Below are positions 1 through 9,220 of a stretch of 46,927 nt of DNA, piece after piece. Positions within the stretch are counted from its first letter, which is position 1. Every line of letters starts with the position of its first letter. Source of the stretch: Bacillota bacterium (GTDB lineage Bacteria > Bacillota > Sulfobacillia > JACIYH01); NCBI GenBank assembly GCA_014360055.1, contig JACIYH010000016.1, forward strand, positions 1 through 46,927. The letters run 5' to 3'. The translations under genes and the position numbers were made by a program. A model generated the notes under the pieces. It was not told the origin of the DNA, made no database searches, and saw nothing but the letters and a program-made list of their open reading frames with translations.

Positions 1-1
1 A

Positions 2-940
2 GTCTTCCTCATCATGCACCTCATCCCGGGTGACCCCGTGCTGGTCATGCTGGGGGAAAAGGCCTCCCCCGAACGGGCGGAGGAACTCCGCCGGGCCCTG
101 GGCCTGTACGACCCCCTGCACGTGCAGTACGGTCGCTTCCTGCTGCGTGCACTCCAGGGTGACCTGGGGCGGTCCATCCGCACCCAGGAGATGGTCACGC
201 GGGAGATCGCCGTGCGCTTCCCCGCCACCCTGGAACTCACCATCTGCGCCCTCTTCCTGGCGGTGGCCGCCGGGGTGCTGTTCGGCGTGATCGCCGCGGT
301 GCGGCAGTATTCGGTGTGGGACAACCTGAGCATGGTGGTGGCGGTGGCCGGGGTATCCATGCCGGTGTTCTGGCTGGGGCTCATGCTGATTTTCCTCTTC
401 GGGGTGGCCCTGGCCTGGCTCCCCATCTCGGGACGCCTGTCCGTAGACGTCCACCTCGCCCGCATCACGGGGTTACACCTTCTCGATGCCCTGCTCACCC
501 GCAACGGGGCGGCCTTCTGGGACGCCCTGCGGCACCTGGTGCTCCCCAGCGTGGCCCTGGGCGCCATCCAGATGGCCATCATCGCCCGCATGACCCGGTC
601 CAGCATGCTGGAGGTGATCAGGCAGGATTACATCCGCACCGCCCGGTCCAAGGGCCTGGCGGAACGGGTGGTCATCTACAAGCACGCCCTCAAGAACGCC
701 CTGATACCCGTGGTGACCGTGGTGGGCCTCACCGTGGGCCGCCTCCTGGGCGGCGCCGTGCTGACCGAAACCATCTTTTCGTGGCCCGGCCTGGGAAAGT
801 TCGCCGTGGACGCCATCTACGCCCGCGACTACCCCCAGGTGCAGGGCGTGGTCCTCCTCATCGCCGCCGGCTTCGTGCTGGTGAATCTGCTGGTGGATGT
901 GATCTATGTCTTCCTCGACCCCCGCATCCGCTACCAATAG
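2..940 (+). CDS. Dipeptide/oligopeptide ABC transporter permease, DppB/OppB type (5' end outside window)
   Basis: Inner-membrane permease that, with the DppC-type partner just downstream, forms the channel of a peptide (or nickel) importer driven by cytoplasmic ATPases. The ORF track starts at the ATG at 14, but the same frame is open to base 2 and reads V-F-L-I-M-H-L-I-P-G-D-P, the normal continuation of the first transmembrane helix, so the true start lies upstream of the window. Visible are the LIPGDPV motif, the GDLGRSI stretch, several hydrophobic helices, and the EAA-type coupling loop near DYIRTARSKGLAERVV. The substrate-binding protein and ATPases are not in the window, so the substrate is unknown. 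Family assignment is firm; specificity is not. Confidence 0.93.
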   Translation, partial: VFLIMHLIPGDPVLVMLGEKASPERAEELRRALGLYDPLHVQYGRFLLRALQGDLGRSIRTQEMVTREIAVRFPATLELTICALFLAVAAGVLFGVIAAVRQYSVWDNLSMVVAVAGVSMPVFWLGLMLIFLFGVALAWLPISGRLSVDVHLARITGLHLLDALLTRNGAAFWDALRHLVLPSVALGAIQMAIIARMTRSSMLEVIRQDYIRTARSKGLAERVVIYKHALKNALIPVVTVVGLTVGRLLGGAVLTETIFSWPGLGKFAVDAIYARDYPQVQGVVLLIAAGFVLVNLLVDVIYVFLDPRIRYQ

Positions 941-1955
941 CAACGGCCGCCCGCCCGCCGGGAGCACCCCCGCCCACGGGGCAACCGGCCTGCCCGCCGG
1001 GAGCACCCCCGCCCACGGGGCGACCGGTCTGGCCGTCGGTGCCGTCCCTCCCGCCGCCGCGGGCGGAGCGCCACCCGGCCTCCTCGCCGGCAACGCCGGG
1101 CTCCCACCGGGGAAGGTAAAGCGTGGTTCGGACGTCTGGAGGAGGCTGCGCCGCAACCGGGCCGCCATGGCCGGCCTGGGCATCGTCATTCTGCTCATCG
1201 TCACCGCCCTATTCGCACCCTGGCTGGCCCCCTACTCTCCCACGGCGGGGAACATGCCGGAACAACTCCAGGGACCCAGCTCCCGCCACCTGCTGGGAAC
1301 CGACGACCTGGGGCGCGACATCCTGAGCCGGATCATCTACGGCACGCGCATCACCCTGCAGGTGGGCGTGATCGCCGTGGGCATCGGCCTGAGCATCGGA
1401 GTAGTGCTGGGCTCCATAGCCGGTTTCTACGGCGGCCGGGCCGACTCCATCATCATGCGCATCATGGACGTCATGCTGGCCTTCCCCAGCATCCTGCTGG
1501 CCATCGCCATCATGGCCATGATGGGACCCGGCCTGGTCAACTGTATGATCGCCGTGGGGATCGTAGGCGTTCCCACCTATGCCCGTCTGGTGCGTGGCTC
1601 CATCCTGGCGATAAAGGAAACGGAGTACGTGCAGGCGGCACGGGCGGTAGGCAATCGGGAACTGCGGGTGCTGGCCCGTCACGTGCTGCCCAACACCCTG
1701 GCCCCCCTGATCGTGCAGGCCACCCTGGGCGTGGGCAGCGCCATCCTGGAGGCAGCCGCCCTGGGGTTCCTGGGCCTGGGGGCCCAGCGACCTCAGCCGG
1801 AGTGGGGTCTCATGCTGGCAGACGGCCGGCGCTTCCTGACCACCCACCCCCACGTGTGCACCTATCCCGGCCTGGCCATCATGGTAGTGGTGCTCGGCTT
1901 CAACCTGTTCGGCGACGGCCTGCGCGACGCCCTCGACCCCCGCCTCCGCACCTGA
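906..1955 (+). CDS. Dipeptide/oligopeptide ABC transporter permease, DppC/OppC type
   Basis: Second permease of the peptide importer. It overlaps the DppB-type gene by 35 nt, implying translational coupling. The core starts near residue 80 with the N-terminal OppC pattern (RRLRRNRAAMAGL, then a membrane helix). It is followed by the periplasmic loop HLLGTDDLGRDILSR and the coupling loop ETEYVQAARAVGNREL. The first 75 residues are unusual: a Pro/Gly/Ala/Ser/Thr-rich tail containing a perfect tandem duplication of PAGSTPAHGATGL (residues 17-29 and 30-42). A start inside this tail cannot be excluded. The ATG at 906 is preceded by a weak GGTGGA-like site. Confidence 0.93.
   Translation: MSSSTPASATNSNGRPPAGSTPAHGATGLPAGSTPAHGATGLAVGAVPPAAAGGAPPGLLAGNAGLPPGKVKRGSDVWRRLRRNRAAMAGLGIVILLIVTALFAPWLAPYSPTAGNMPEQLQGPSSRHLLGTDDLGRDILSRIIYGTRITLQVGVIAVGIGLSIGVVLGSIAGFYGGRADSIIMRIMDVMLAFPSILLAIAIMAMMGPGLVNCMIAVGIVGVPTYARLVRGSILAIKETEYVQAARAVGNRELRVLARHVLPNTLAPLIVQATLGVGSAILEAAALGFLGLGAQRPQPEWGLMLADGRRFLTTHPHVCTYPGLAIMVVVLGFNLFGDGLRDALDPRLRT
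954..1031 (+). repeat. Two tandem 39-nt units inside the OppC-type gene
   Basis: Units 954-992 and 993-1031 begin cccgccgggagcacccccgc and differ at only two positions. The unit is 13 codons, so the frame is kept and the peptide PAGSTPAHGATGL is duplicated exactly in the cytoplasmic N-terminal tail. The near identity points to a recent duplication. Confidence 0.9.
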
Positions 1956-1990
1956 TTTTTCCGCCCGCCCGGGTACGTTCCCCGCGGCGA

Positions 1991-2122
1991 GGCCACACTC
2001 CGGTTATTCTTGGAGAGAAGGACGACGAGGCCCTCTTGGGCGTGGTCACCCTTGAGATCCTGGGCCTCGTGTTCAACCCCTTCAGCCGGACTTTGCAGCC
2101 CATGAGGATGTTACTCATCTGA
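1991..2122 (+). pseudogene. Remnant of a retropepsin-like (clan AA) aspartic protease, C-terminal end only
   Basis: The C-terminal part of the 1802-2122 ORF (from about GHTPVILGEKDD) does not look like a shadow product. It matches the end of small bacterial clan AA aspartic proteases, which close with a TPV-LGE-DD-ALLG-TLE-LGLV-DP-R-L-P motif. Here TPVILGEKDD is followed by ALLGVVTLEILGLVFNPFSR and a short hydrophobic end. Only about 43 residues are present. The catalytic D-[ST]-G segment is absent because the upstream in-frame sequence belongs to the OppC-type gene in another frame. It overlaps the 3' end of uvrB on the other strand by 12 nt. It is read as a decayed gene at an old rearrangement boundary; assignment is from memory of the family pattern. 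Confidence 0.55.
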
Positions 2123-4153
2123 TCGAGGGGGGCTCTGCGAACAACTCCCGGCAGCGTAACGCTGGCCCCGTACCCGTTGTCGGACACGCTGCTCGAGTTC
2201 GAAGATCATGTCGCGCAGGGTGGCGGCATGCTCGAACTCCAGCTTGCGGGCCGCCTCCTTCATCTCTTTCTGGAGGCGCTGCACCAGGGCGGGGATGTCC
2301 CGGGGCGCGATGTCGCGCAGGTCTTTGTCCACCAGGTACTCGGGACCTTTCTGGGCCACCCGCGTGGCCTCGATGACCTGTCGTACGGCCTTCTTCACCG
2401 TTTGAGGGGTAATGCCGTGCCGCCGGTTGTACTCCATCTGCTTGCGCCGGCGGCGCTCGGTCTCGTCGATGGCCCGGCGCATGGAGTCGGTGATGGTGTC
2501 GGCGTACATGATGACGCGGCCCTCGGCGTTGCGGGCCGCCCGCCCGATGGTCTGGATGAGGGCGGTATCGGAGCGCAGAAAGCCCTCCTGGTCGGCGTCC
2601 AGGATGGCCACCAGGGAGACCTCGGGGAGGTCGAGACCCTCCCGTAGCAGGTTGATCCCCACCAGGACGTCGAAGACGCCCAGGCGGAGGTCGCGCACGA
2701 TCTCCATGCGCTCCAGGGTGTCCACCTCGGAATGCATGTAGCGCACCCGCACCCCCATCTCGCGCAGGTAATCGGAGAGGTCCTCGGCCATGCGCTTGGT
2801 GAGGGTGGTCACCAGCACCCGCTCGTCCTTTGCCACCCGCTTGCGGATCTCCCCCAGCAGGTCGTCCACCTGGCCGCGCGTCGGGCGCACCTCCACCTCC
2901 GGATCCACCAGGCCGGTGGGACGCACCACCAGTTCCACCACCTGCTCGGACTTCTCCAGCTCGTACGGCCCGGGCGTGGCGGACATGTAGATGACCTGGC
3001 CCACCCGCTTTTCGAACTCCTCGAAGGTGAGGGGGCGGTTGTCGTATGCCGAGGGCAGGCGGAACCCGTACTCCACCAGGGAGTCCTTGCGGGTGCGGTC
3101 ACCGTGGTACATGGCCCGCAGCTGCGGGATGGTCACGTGGGATTCGTCGATGATGAGGAGGTAATCCTCGGGGAAGAAGTCGAGCAGCGTGTAGGGCGGC
3201 TCGCCCGGCTTGCGGCCGGTGAGGTGGCGGGAATAGTTCTCGATGCCGGGACAGTACCCCACCTCCCGCAGCATCTCCAGGTCGTAGCGGGTGCGCTGCT
3301 CCAGCCGCTGGGCCTCGAGCAGCTTGCCCCGCGATCGGAAGTAATTGAGGCGTTCGTCCAGTTCGGCTTCGATCGAAGCTATGGCCCGCGCCATCTTCTC
3401 ATCGGTGGTCACGTAGTAGCTGGCCGGGAAGATGGCCACGTGATACCGCTCGCCCAGCACCTCACCGGTGAGCACGTCCACCTCGGTAATGCGTTCGATC
3501 TCGTCCCCGAAAAGTTCGATGCGCACGGCCCGCTCCGTGTAGGAGGCGGGGAACACCTCCACCACGTCCCCCCGCACCCGGAACTTGCCCCGCACGAAGT
3601 TGATGTCGTTGCGGTCGTACTGGATGTCCACCAGCTTGCGCAGGATCTCGTCACGGCTCCGCCGCTGCCCCACGCGCAGGGAGAGGCAGAGGTCCCGGTA
3701 GTCGGAGGGGTCGCCCAAACCATAAATGCAGGAGACCGACGCCACCACGATCACGTCCCGCCGCTCGAAGAGGGCGGTGGTGGCCGCGTGGCGGAGCTTA
3801 TCGATCTCGTCGTTGATGAGGGTATCCTTCTCGATGTAGGTGTCGGTCTGGGGGATGTACGCCTCGGGCTGGTAGTAGTCATAGTAGCTGACGAAGTATT
3901 CCACGGCGTTGTGGGGGAAGAACTCCTTGAACTCGGAGCAGAGCTGGGCGGCCAGGATCTTGTTGTGGGAGATGACCAGGGTGGGACGCCCCACCCGGGC
4001 GATCACCTGCGAGGCGACGTAGGTCTTGCCGCTGCCGGTGATGCCCAGCAGCGTCTGGTGGCGGTAGCCCTTCTTGAGGCCGTCCACCAGCCGGGCGATG
4101 GCTTCCGGCTGGTCACCACGGGGCTGGAACTCTGATACCAGGCGGAACTCCAC
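2111..4153 (-). CDS. uvrB: Excinuclease ABC subunit B, UvrB
   Basis: Damage-verifying helicase-like subunit of nucleotide excision repair. It is loaded by UvrA and recruits UvrC. At 680 residues it has the usual length. Motifs in order: Walker A GITGSGKT (38-45); the beta-hairpin [12 protein letters not shown] (about 90-101) that clamps DNA; Walker [45 protein letters not shown]; and a C-terminal UVR motif for UvrC binding. The start is GTG, with GGGAGG 6 nt upstream. It is the last minus-strand gene of the block; uvrA is not next to it on the visible side, where a plus-strand ABC operon converges. Confidence 0.98.
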   Translation of the reverse strand: MEFRLVSEFQPRGDQPEAIARLVDGLKKGYRHQTLLGITGSGKTYVASQVIARVGRPTLVISHNKILAAQLCSEFKEFFPHNAVEYFVSYYDYYQPEAYIPQTDTYIEKDTLINDEIDKLRHAATTALFERRDVIVVASVSCIYGLGDPSDYRDLCLSLRVGQRRSRDEILRKLVDIQYDRNDINFVRGKFRVRGDVVEVFPASYTERAVRIELFGDEIERITEVDVLTGEVLGERYHVAIFPASYYVTTDEKMARAIASIEAELDERLNYFRSRGKLLEAQRLEQRTRYDLEMLREVGYCPGIENYSRHLTGRKPGEPPYTLLDFFPEDYLLIIDESHVTIPQLRAMYHGDRTRKDSLVEYGFRLPSAYDNRPLTFEEFEKRVGQVIYMSATPGPYELEKSEQVVELVVRPTGLVDPEVEVRPTRGQVDDLLGEIRKRVAKDERVLVTTLTKRMAEDLSDYLREMGVRVRYMHSEVDTLERMEIVRDLRLGVFDVLVGINLLREGLDLPEVSLVAILDADQEGFLRSDTALIQTIGRAARNAEGRVIMYADTITDSMRRAIDETERRRRKQMEYNRRHGITPQTVKKAVRQVIEATRVAQKGPEYLVDKDLRDIAPRDIPALVQRLQKEMKEAARKLEFEHAATLRDMIFELEQRVRQRVRGQRYAAGSCSQSPPRSDE

Positions 4154-4181
4154 GACATACCTCCCGACCGGCCACGAGCGA

Positions 4182-5450
4182 CTAACGCGGGGGCGGGCTG
4201 TGCCTCCTGCGCCACCAGCGTTCGACCCAGGCGGCCAGCAGGGAGCGGGCCGGCCTCACCTGTGCTTCCGTCGCCTCACCGGGACCCGGCAGCGGTATGA
4301 TGCCCAGCCGCTCCACCTGCCCGCGCCACACCAGGCGCTCGTACCGGCCGTCCGGGTGTCTCACGGCAAGCTCGAGCCACAGGTGGGGTCTCCCCAGGAT
4401 CTCCTGCACCTGGTAGGTGGCGTACAGGCTCTCACCGTTGATGGACACCAGCGTGTCCCCGGGGCGTATACCCATCTGGGCCGCCGGCGACCCCGGCATC
4501 ACGTCCAGGATCCTCACCCCCGTGCTGGCGGGGCGCAGCCAGGGCTCACCCCTCATCTCCCGGCGCAGCGACCGGCGCACCACCAACTCGTGGCCGAGGG
4601 GACCGAACAGGGCAGCCGGCCACTCCATCCAGGCGGCCCGCGAGGCGGCCACGGCCAGGGCCAGCAGGACCAGGCTGTAGGCGGCCAGGGTGCCTGCCGT
4701 GCGCCTGCTCACCTGGCGGGGGCCGCCGGTGATGGCCACCTCGGCGTAGCCCACCGCCGCCATGACGGGCAGGAGGGCGTAGACGGCGGTCTCCGGGTTC
4801 ACCAGGCCGTTCGCGCGCAACAGCGGCCACCAGTCGGGCATCTCGATGAGCCCGCCCAACTGGGTGGGATCGGGGACGGCGAGCAGGACCAGCACCACGA
4901 TGGGCACCGGCCAGAACTTCTGCAGGCTGAACGCCCCCACCAGTTCCCGGCGCTGGTTGCGGATCATCACCGGAGTGGCACAGGTGTGCCCGCTCAGCCG
5001 GATGAGGAGGCTCTCCGTGAGGTGCAGGATGGCCACCAGGGCCATGATCCCACCCACGCTCACCCGGGGAAAGCCGAACAGCAGGTACAGCACCGACACG
5101 ATGCCACCGGCGTACGAGAAGCACATCAACCGCGGGCTGAGCAGGTACAAAAGCAGCGCCACCGGCAGCAGGTACTGAATGCCGGCGCCCGACAGTGACA
5201 CACCCACGAACACCAGGATGAAGCTACCGATGAGCCCGCCCACCAGCCCCTGCGCGGCCGCCAGGAAAGTCTGGTGGCCGGGGTGGTTCTTCACGAACCC
5301 GTAGAGATGCTCCTCCATCCCGGCCACCCGGCGGTACTGCAGGAACACCAGCAGGACGACCAGCCAGAACGCCAGGGCGTACGTCGGCTCGAACAGGGCG
5401 GAAGGCAGGACCCGCAGGATGGCCAGCCCCAGGTCCACAAATGGCTGCAT
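4182..5450 (-). CDS. Polytopic membrane protein with C-terminal PDZ domain (MinJ-like)
   Basis: The N-terminal about 300 residues form around seven or eight hydrophobic helices. A PDZ domain follows (about 320-390), with the [20 protein letters not shown] pattern and [10 protein letters not shown], then a basic tail. The architecture, and the position between uvrB and a CtpB-type protease, match B. subtilis MinJ (YvjD), which bridges DivIVA and MinD in division-site selection. This match is by synteny and topology; sequence similarity to MinJ cannot be measured here. It lies 4 nt downstream of the ctpB-type stop codon, so the two genes are co-transcribed. A general PDZ scaffold for envelope proteolysis is the alternative. 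Confidence 0.8.
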   Translation of the reverse strand: MQPFVDLGLAILRVLPSALFEPTYALAFWLVVLLVFLQYRRVAGMEEHLYGFVKNHPGHQTFLAAAQGLVGGLIGSFILVFVGVSLSGAGIQYLLPVALLLYLLSPRLMCFSYAGGIVSVLYLLFGFPRVSVGGIMALVAILHLTESLLIRLSGHTCATPVMIRNQRRELVGAFSLQKFWPVPIVVLVLLAVPDPTQLGGLIEMPDWWPLLRANGLVNPETAVYALLPVMAAVGYAEVAITGGPRQVSRRTAGTLAAYSLVLLALAVAASRAAWMEWPAALFGPLGHELVVRRSLRREMRGEPWLRPASTGVRILDVMPGSPAAQMGIRPGDTLVSINGESLYATYQVQEILGRPHLWLELAVRHPDGRYERLVWRGQVERLGIIPLPGPGEATEAQVRPARSLLAAWVERWWRRRHSPPPR

Positions 5451-5454
5451 TACA

Positions 5455-6711
5455 TCACCGCTCTCCCAGGAGGCCCTTCACCACTTCCAGGGCCTTGGCC
5501 ACCTGGGCGTCAACTTTGTTACCCTCCAGGGGCGCCAGGGGCATCTCGCCCTGGGGGAGGGCCACCTCCACGTCGGGCACCAGACCGACCTTATGGATGG
5601 ACGCCCCGCTGGGGGTGTAGTACTTGGCGACCGTCACACGCACCCCCGAGCCATCGGGCAGCGGGAAGAGGTGCTGCACCGACCCCTTGCCAAAGGTTTT
5701 GGTACCCACCAGCTTGCCGGTACCGTAGTCCCGCACGGCCCCGGCTACGATTTCAGAGGCACTGGCAGTGTAACCATCCACCAGCAACACCAGGGGCTTG
5801 CCCAGGCCGGGTCCCTCGGTGCGGTACTCCTCTTCGCGCCCGTCGCGGCCGACCACCGATACCACCAGGCCCCGGGGCACCAGCAGGCCCGCGATCTTGA
5901 CGGCCTGCTCGAGCGCTCCCCCGCCGTTATGGCGCAGGTCCAGGATGAGGGCCCGCATCCCCTGCTTCTGCAGGGAATCGAGGGCGGCCGCGGTCTGGTC
6001 GTACGCGTTCTCGTTGAAGCTGGTCAGCTGGATGTACCCTATGCCACCGGGCAGCACCCCCGCCGCCTCCACTGCCGGCACCTGGATGTTGGCCCGCACG
6101 AGGTCGAACTCCAGCACCTGTACGGAACCATTCGTATCGCGCTCCACGGTCAGCTTCACGCGGGTACCCGCCTGTCCGCGCACCATGTTGGCCACGTCGT
6201 CGGCGGTAAGGCCCACCACCTCGCGGTCATCCACCTTGATGATGCGGTCACCCGGCCGCAGCCCGGCCTTGTGGGCCGGGGTGCCCGGGAAGGGGCGCAC
6301 CACTTCCACCACGCCGTCGCGGTCGATGATGGTCATCCCCACGCCCGCGTAGCGACCGCCGATATCTATCATCCATTCCTCGTACGCCTCTTTACTGAGG
6401 TAGTTGGAGTGCGGGTCGCCGAGGGCCCGCACCACACCTTCGTACGCACCTTCCAGGAGCTTGTTCACGTCCACGGGCCCATCGACGTACTGCTCCTGGA
6501 CCAGGCGGATGATGGTCCACAGCTTGCTTATGCGGGGGTCGCCGCCCGAGGCCAGGCCCGGTGCCCCCTGGCCGAAAACCGAGTACGTCACCAGGCTGGT
6601 CAGCACGACCAGGAGGATGGCGCCCAACACTACCCGCTGGGTCTGCCGGCGACGGCGCCGGGCCAGCCCCTCCCTGACCTTCTGCCGGGACAGGACTCCC
6701 CTGTGTTCCAT
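5455..6711 (-). CDS. S41-family C-terminal processing protease, CtpA/CtpB type
   Basis: Membrane-anchored serine protease acting outside the cytoplasm. A single N-terminal helix (about 27-47) precedes a PDZ domain (about 120-195, GVGMTIIDRDG, PGTPAHKAGLRPGD). The protease core holds LDLRHNGGG, GYTASASEI and TFGKGSVQ. The Ser317-Lys342-Gln346 spacing (25 and 4 residues) equals that of the CtpB catalytic triad. In B. subtilis CtpB cleaves SpoIVFA in the sigma-K checkpoint. The location next to ftsEX, as in B. subtilis, supports the name, but the substrate here is unknown. The ATG at 6711 has GGGGAG upstream. A hairpin-T tract sits 30-60 nt upstream (see separate entry). Confidence 0.93.
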   Translation of the reverse strand: MEHRGVLSRQKVREGLARRRRRQTQRVVLGAILLVVLTSLVTYSVFGQGAPGLASGGDPRISKLWTIIRLVQEQYVDGPVDVNKLLEGAYEGVVRALGDPHSNYLSKEAYEEWMIDIGGRYAGVGMTIIDRDGVVEVVRPFPGTPAHKAGLRPGDRIIKVDDREVVGLTADDVANMVRGQAGTRVKLTVERDTNGSVQVLEFDLVRANIQVPAVEAAGVLPGGIGYIQLTSFNENAYDQTAAALDSLQKQGMRALILDLRHNGGGALEQAVKIAGLLVPRGLVVSVVGRDGREEEYRTEGPGLGKPLVLLVDGYTASASEIVAGAVRDYGTGKLVGTKTFGKGSVQHLFPLPDGSGVRVTVAKYYTPSGASIHKVGLVPDVEVALPQGEMPLAPLEGNKVDAQVAKALEVVKGLLGER

Positions 6712-6740
6712 AAACGCTCCCCTCGCGTTCGCCGGGAGAT

Positions 6741-6770
6741 AAAAAATGAGGGCCGGCGCTACCCGGCCCT
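6741..6770 (-). terminator. Intrinsic terminator between the M23 gene and the S41 protease gene
   Basis: On the minus strand, AGGGCCGG, a 6-nt loop, then CCGGCCCT (8-bp perfect stem) is followed by CATTTTTTAT. This is the clearest Rho-independent terminator in the window. It ends only 29 nt before the protease ATG, so it sits inside the space where that gene's promoter or leader would be expected. Confidence 0.8.
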
Positions 6771-6771
6771 T

Positions 6772-6801
6772 AGTTTAGCACATGCCCACCGCTGCGCTCA
6801 A
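6772..6801 (-). promoter_or_regulatory. Possible sigma-A promoter for the S41 protease / PDZ operon
   Basis: On the minus strand TTGAGC (6796-6801), an 18-nt spacer and TAAACT (6772-6777) match the vegetative consensus at 4/6 each. The predicted transcript would begin at the terminator hairpin, making the hairpin a 5' leader element. The match is weak and unsupported by other evidence. Confidence 0.3.
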
Positions 6802-6859
6802 CTTAAGCCCACCCGCCCCGCAGGTTCGCACCCGCCCCGCCGGGCGTGGCGCAGATGCA

Positions 6860-8077
6860 CTAGTAGCGGACCCACTGCAGCGGGTCGACGGGCTTGCCGT
6901 TCACACGTACCTCGAAGTGCAGGTGGGGGCCGGTAGCCAGGCCCGTGTCACCCACCTTCCCGATCACCTGGCCCTTCGTAACCATCTGTCCCGCCGACAC
7001 GAGGATCTCCGACATGTGGGCGTACAGGGTGGATATGCCGCCGCCGTGGTCGATGGTCACCGCCTTGCCGTAGCCTCCCAGCCAGCCGGCGGTCATCACG
7101 CGCCCGGCTTCGGCCGCCACAATGGAGCGACCGGTGGGAGCACCGATGTCGATGCCCGTGTGCATCCGCCACTTGCGGATGATGGGGTGGAAACGGTTGC
7201 CGAAGCGCGAGGTAAGCCTACCCTGCACCGGCTGCACCATGCGCAGGTCGCGCTTCCCCAGACCGTACTGGGCCTGGATGGCGGCGATCTCCTTCTCCAA
7301 CTGCCGGGAGAGGGCCTCCAGTTCATCCAGGGCACGCTCGTACTCTTCCGCCTGGTTCTGGATGGTGACCAGCAGCTTCTGGCGGCTGGCAGTCTGCGCC
7401 CGCACGGTGGCTTCCTTCTCCTGGGTGCGGGCGTGGAGGTCCTCAAGTCGGGCCTGTAACTCCTCCAGCCGCGCCTTCTTGGCCGCCACCTGGTCGCGCA
7501 GTTGCTGGACACTGACCATGACCTCCACGTCCCGGGCGGCGATCATCTGCAGGAACTCCAGCCGCGTAAGGAAATCCGAGAAGCTGGTCGCCCCCAGCAG
7601 CACCTCCAGGTAGTCCACCGGCCCGGATTCGTAGAGGGCCCTCAACCGGCGCCCCATCAGTTCCGTGCGCCACTCGAGTTCCTTCTGGGCACGTTCCAGT
7701 TCGGCGCGGGTCTCGGCCAGTTGCTCATTCGTGACCTGGAGACGGCTGCGCAGGTAGGCCAGATCCTGGCGGGTCTTGTCCAGCTCCCTTTCCAGGCGGA
7801 GCAGTTCCGTGCGTACCGCCTTTTCCTGCCCCCGAGACTGGGTGAGCAGGCGCTCGTACTCGGCGATCTTGCGCTCGATTTGCTCGAGCCGCTTCTGAAG
7901 CTCTGCCTCCCGCTGCTGCAGTTCCTCTTCGCTGGCCGCACGTGCACCCGGTGCCGGCCAGCCCGCACCCCAGAAACAACCCACCACCCACACCAGCACC
8001 AGAAATGCCGCTATGTACGCGCGCGACCGCCGGGCCACGCTACCCCCGCGCCACGCCCATCGTCCTGCCGACGACAA
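6860..8077 (-). CDS. Secreted murein hydrolase activator / M23 endopeptidase with N-terminal coiled coil (EnvC/CwlO-like)
   Basis: Peptidoglycan endopeptidase or hydrolase activator working at the division septum or side wall. A basic N-terminus and hydrophobic segment (about 20-47, ending GARAAS) form a signal peptide. Residues about 50-265 are a long charged coiled coil. The C-terminal LytM domain contains HTGIDIG, YAHMS and HLHFEV, so the zinc ligands of active M23 enzymes are present, unlike in degenerate EnvC. It lies directly downstream of ftsE-ftsX. FtsEX is known to control such hydrolases through their coiled coils (EnvC, PcsB, CwlO). The start is TTG at 8077 after GGGGGTGAGGAG; a GTG 39 nt downstream is an alternative. 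Confidence 0.92.
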   Translation of the reverse strand: MSSAGRWAWRGGSVARRSRAYIAAFLVLVWVVGCFWGAGWPAPGARAASEEELQQREAELQKRLEQIERKIAEYERLLTQSRGQEKAVRTELLRLERELDKTRQDLAYLRSRLQVTNEQLAETRAELERAQKELEWRTELMGRRLRALYESGPVDYLEVLLGATSFSDFLTRLEFLQMIAARDVEVMVSVQQLRDQVAAKKARLEELQARLEDLHARTQEKEATVRAQTASRQKLLVTIQNQAEEYERALDELEALSRQLEKEIAAIQAQYGLGKRDLRMVQPVQGRLTSRFGNRFHPIIRKWRMHTGIDIGAPTGRSIVAAEAGRVMTAGWLGGYGKAVTIDHGGGISTLYAHMSEILVSAGQMVTKGQVIGKVGDTGLATGPHLHFEVRVNGKPVDPLQWVRY

Positions 8078-8161
8078 CTCCTCACCCCCACGGCCCCGCC
8101 GTACTCGTCCCCAAAACCAGGTTCACCTCCGCCCGCGACCATCCTACAGCGGGTAGAGGCT

Positions 8162-9220
8162 TCACACGTGCAGGAAACGACGGAGCGAAATCCCGCTCCC
8201 CAAAGACCCCACCAGGGCCCCCAGCCCCAGCAGGGGTGCCCAGGTCAGGCGCACCACCTCCTCCGGCTCAACCAGCACCAGGAAAGGCAGGGTGCGCGCG
8301 GCTACGCCGGCCGCCCACCAGTAAGCCCCCGCCAGGGCTCCCACGGCCAGCGCTGCCCCACCCACCCCCAGGGCCAGTCCCTCCAGTACGAAGGGCCAGC
8401 GGATGAACCAGTCGGTGGCACCCACCAGCTTCATGATGGCCACCTCCCGGCGACGGGCGAATACCGTGAGCCGGATAGCGTTGGAGATGACCACCGTCGA
8501 CCCCAGCACCAGTAACACCGCCACCACCACGCCCAGGCCCCGCAGCACCGCGGTGAGGCGGAAAAGCTTATCTACTGTGTCCCGCTTGTAATCCACCTTG
8601 GCCACGCCGGGCATGGCGGCGATGGCCTCCGCCACCGGCGCCACCTGCTCGGGACGGGCGACCTGCACCTCGAAGGAATCGGGCAGCGGGTTGATATCGT
8701 CCACCGCCTCCAGGATGGCGGCCCGCTCCCCGAAGGACTGGCGCATGCGCTCCAGCGCCTCTTGCTTGCTCACGAAGCGGACCGTGGTGACGCCTTCAAG
8801 GTTCCTGATCTGTTCCTCCAGCCTGGCCACGTCAGGAGCCGCCGGTACGGCCGCGCCTTCCTGGGCCCCTGATGGTCCCGCCGCCCCGGCCGCGCTACCC
8901 TGTCCCCCTGATGTTCCTGCCGGCCGGGTAGCGCCACCCTGTCCCGCCTGGGAAGGTCCCGTCCCCGGCGTCCCCCACATGCCACTGCCGCCCCGGCCGC
9001 CACCAGCGGCCTGGCGGGCGTCAACCAGGAAAGCCCTGATCTGCACTTCCGACTCCACCTGGGCCATCATCCGCCCCAGGTTCAAGACCAGGGCGAGGAA
9101 GAGGCCCAGCACCAGGAGCGAGACCGCCACCGTGCTGACCGAGGCCAGGGCCATGAGCCGTCCCGTACGGATGCCGTGGGCGGTTTCCCTGAGCAGGTAC
9201 CCCCAGGTCCTAAGCTTCAT
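8162..9220 (-). CDS. ftsX: Cell-division ABC transporter-like permease FtsX
   Basis: Membrane subunit of FtsEX, which transmits ATP hydrolysis to extracellular murein hydrolases. The ATG at 9220 overlaps ftsE by 11 nt and starts MKLRTWGYLLRETAHGIRTG, the usual FtsX N-terminus. The ORF-track start 31 codons upstream is a frame extension. The layout is one helix (about 25-48), an extracellular loop, and three C-terminal helices. The extracellular domain carries an unusual insert of about 58 residues (70-128), nearly all Gly, Ala, Ser, Pro, Thr and Gln, between the first beta strand (IRAFLVD) and the segment ARLEEQIRNLEGV. This insert is coded by degenerate 39-nt repeats. Because this loop contacts the hydrolase partner, the insert may matter functionally. 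Confidence 0.95.
   Translation of the reverse strand: MKLRTWGYLLRETAHGIRTGRLMALASVSTVAVSLLVLGLFLALVLNLGRMMAQVESEVQIRAFLVDARQAAGGGRGGSGMWGTPGTGPSQAGQGGATRPAGTSGGQGSAAGAAGPSGAQEGAAVPAAPDVARLEEQIRNLEGVTTVRFVSKQEALERMRQSFGERAAILEAVDDINPLPDSFEVQVARPEQVAPVAEAIAAMPGVAKVDYKRDTVDKLFRLTAVLRGLGVVVAVLLVLGSTVVISNAIRLTVFARRREVAIMKLVGATDWFIRWPFVLEGLALGVGGAALAVGALAGAYWWAAGVAARTLPFLVLVEPEEVVRLTWAPLLGLGALVGSLGSGISLRRFLHV
8853..8969 (-). repeat. Three degenerate 39-nt tandem units in the FtsX extracellular loop
   Basis: Units at 8853-8891, 8892-8930 and 8931-8969 each begin gcgcYWYCCTG on the plus strand and keep a 13-codon period. They are diverged, unlike the near-perfect 39-nt pair in the OppC-type gene. 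They code the Gly/Ala/Pro-rich insert. Confidence 0.6.

Noticed and set aside
954-1031. CRISPR-like direct repeat
   Set aside because: Only two units with no spacer; it is an in-frame duplication inside a coding region.
2732-4135. 467-residue plus-strand ORF opposite uvrB
   Set aside because: Antisense shadow of a fully conserved uvrB; composition typical of reverse-complement frames.
5419-6936. 505-residue plus-strand ORF
   Set aside because: Opposite the S41 protease gene, with no recognisable motifs and no ribosome binding site.
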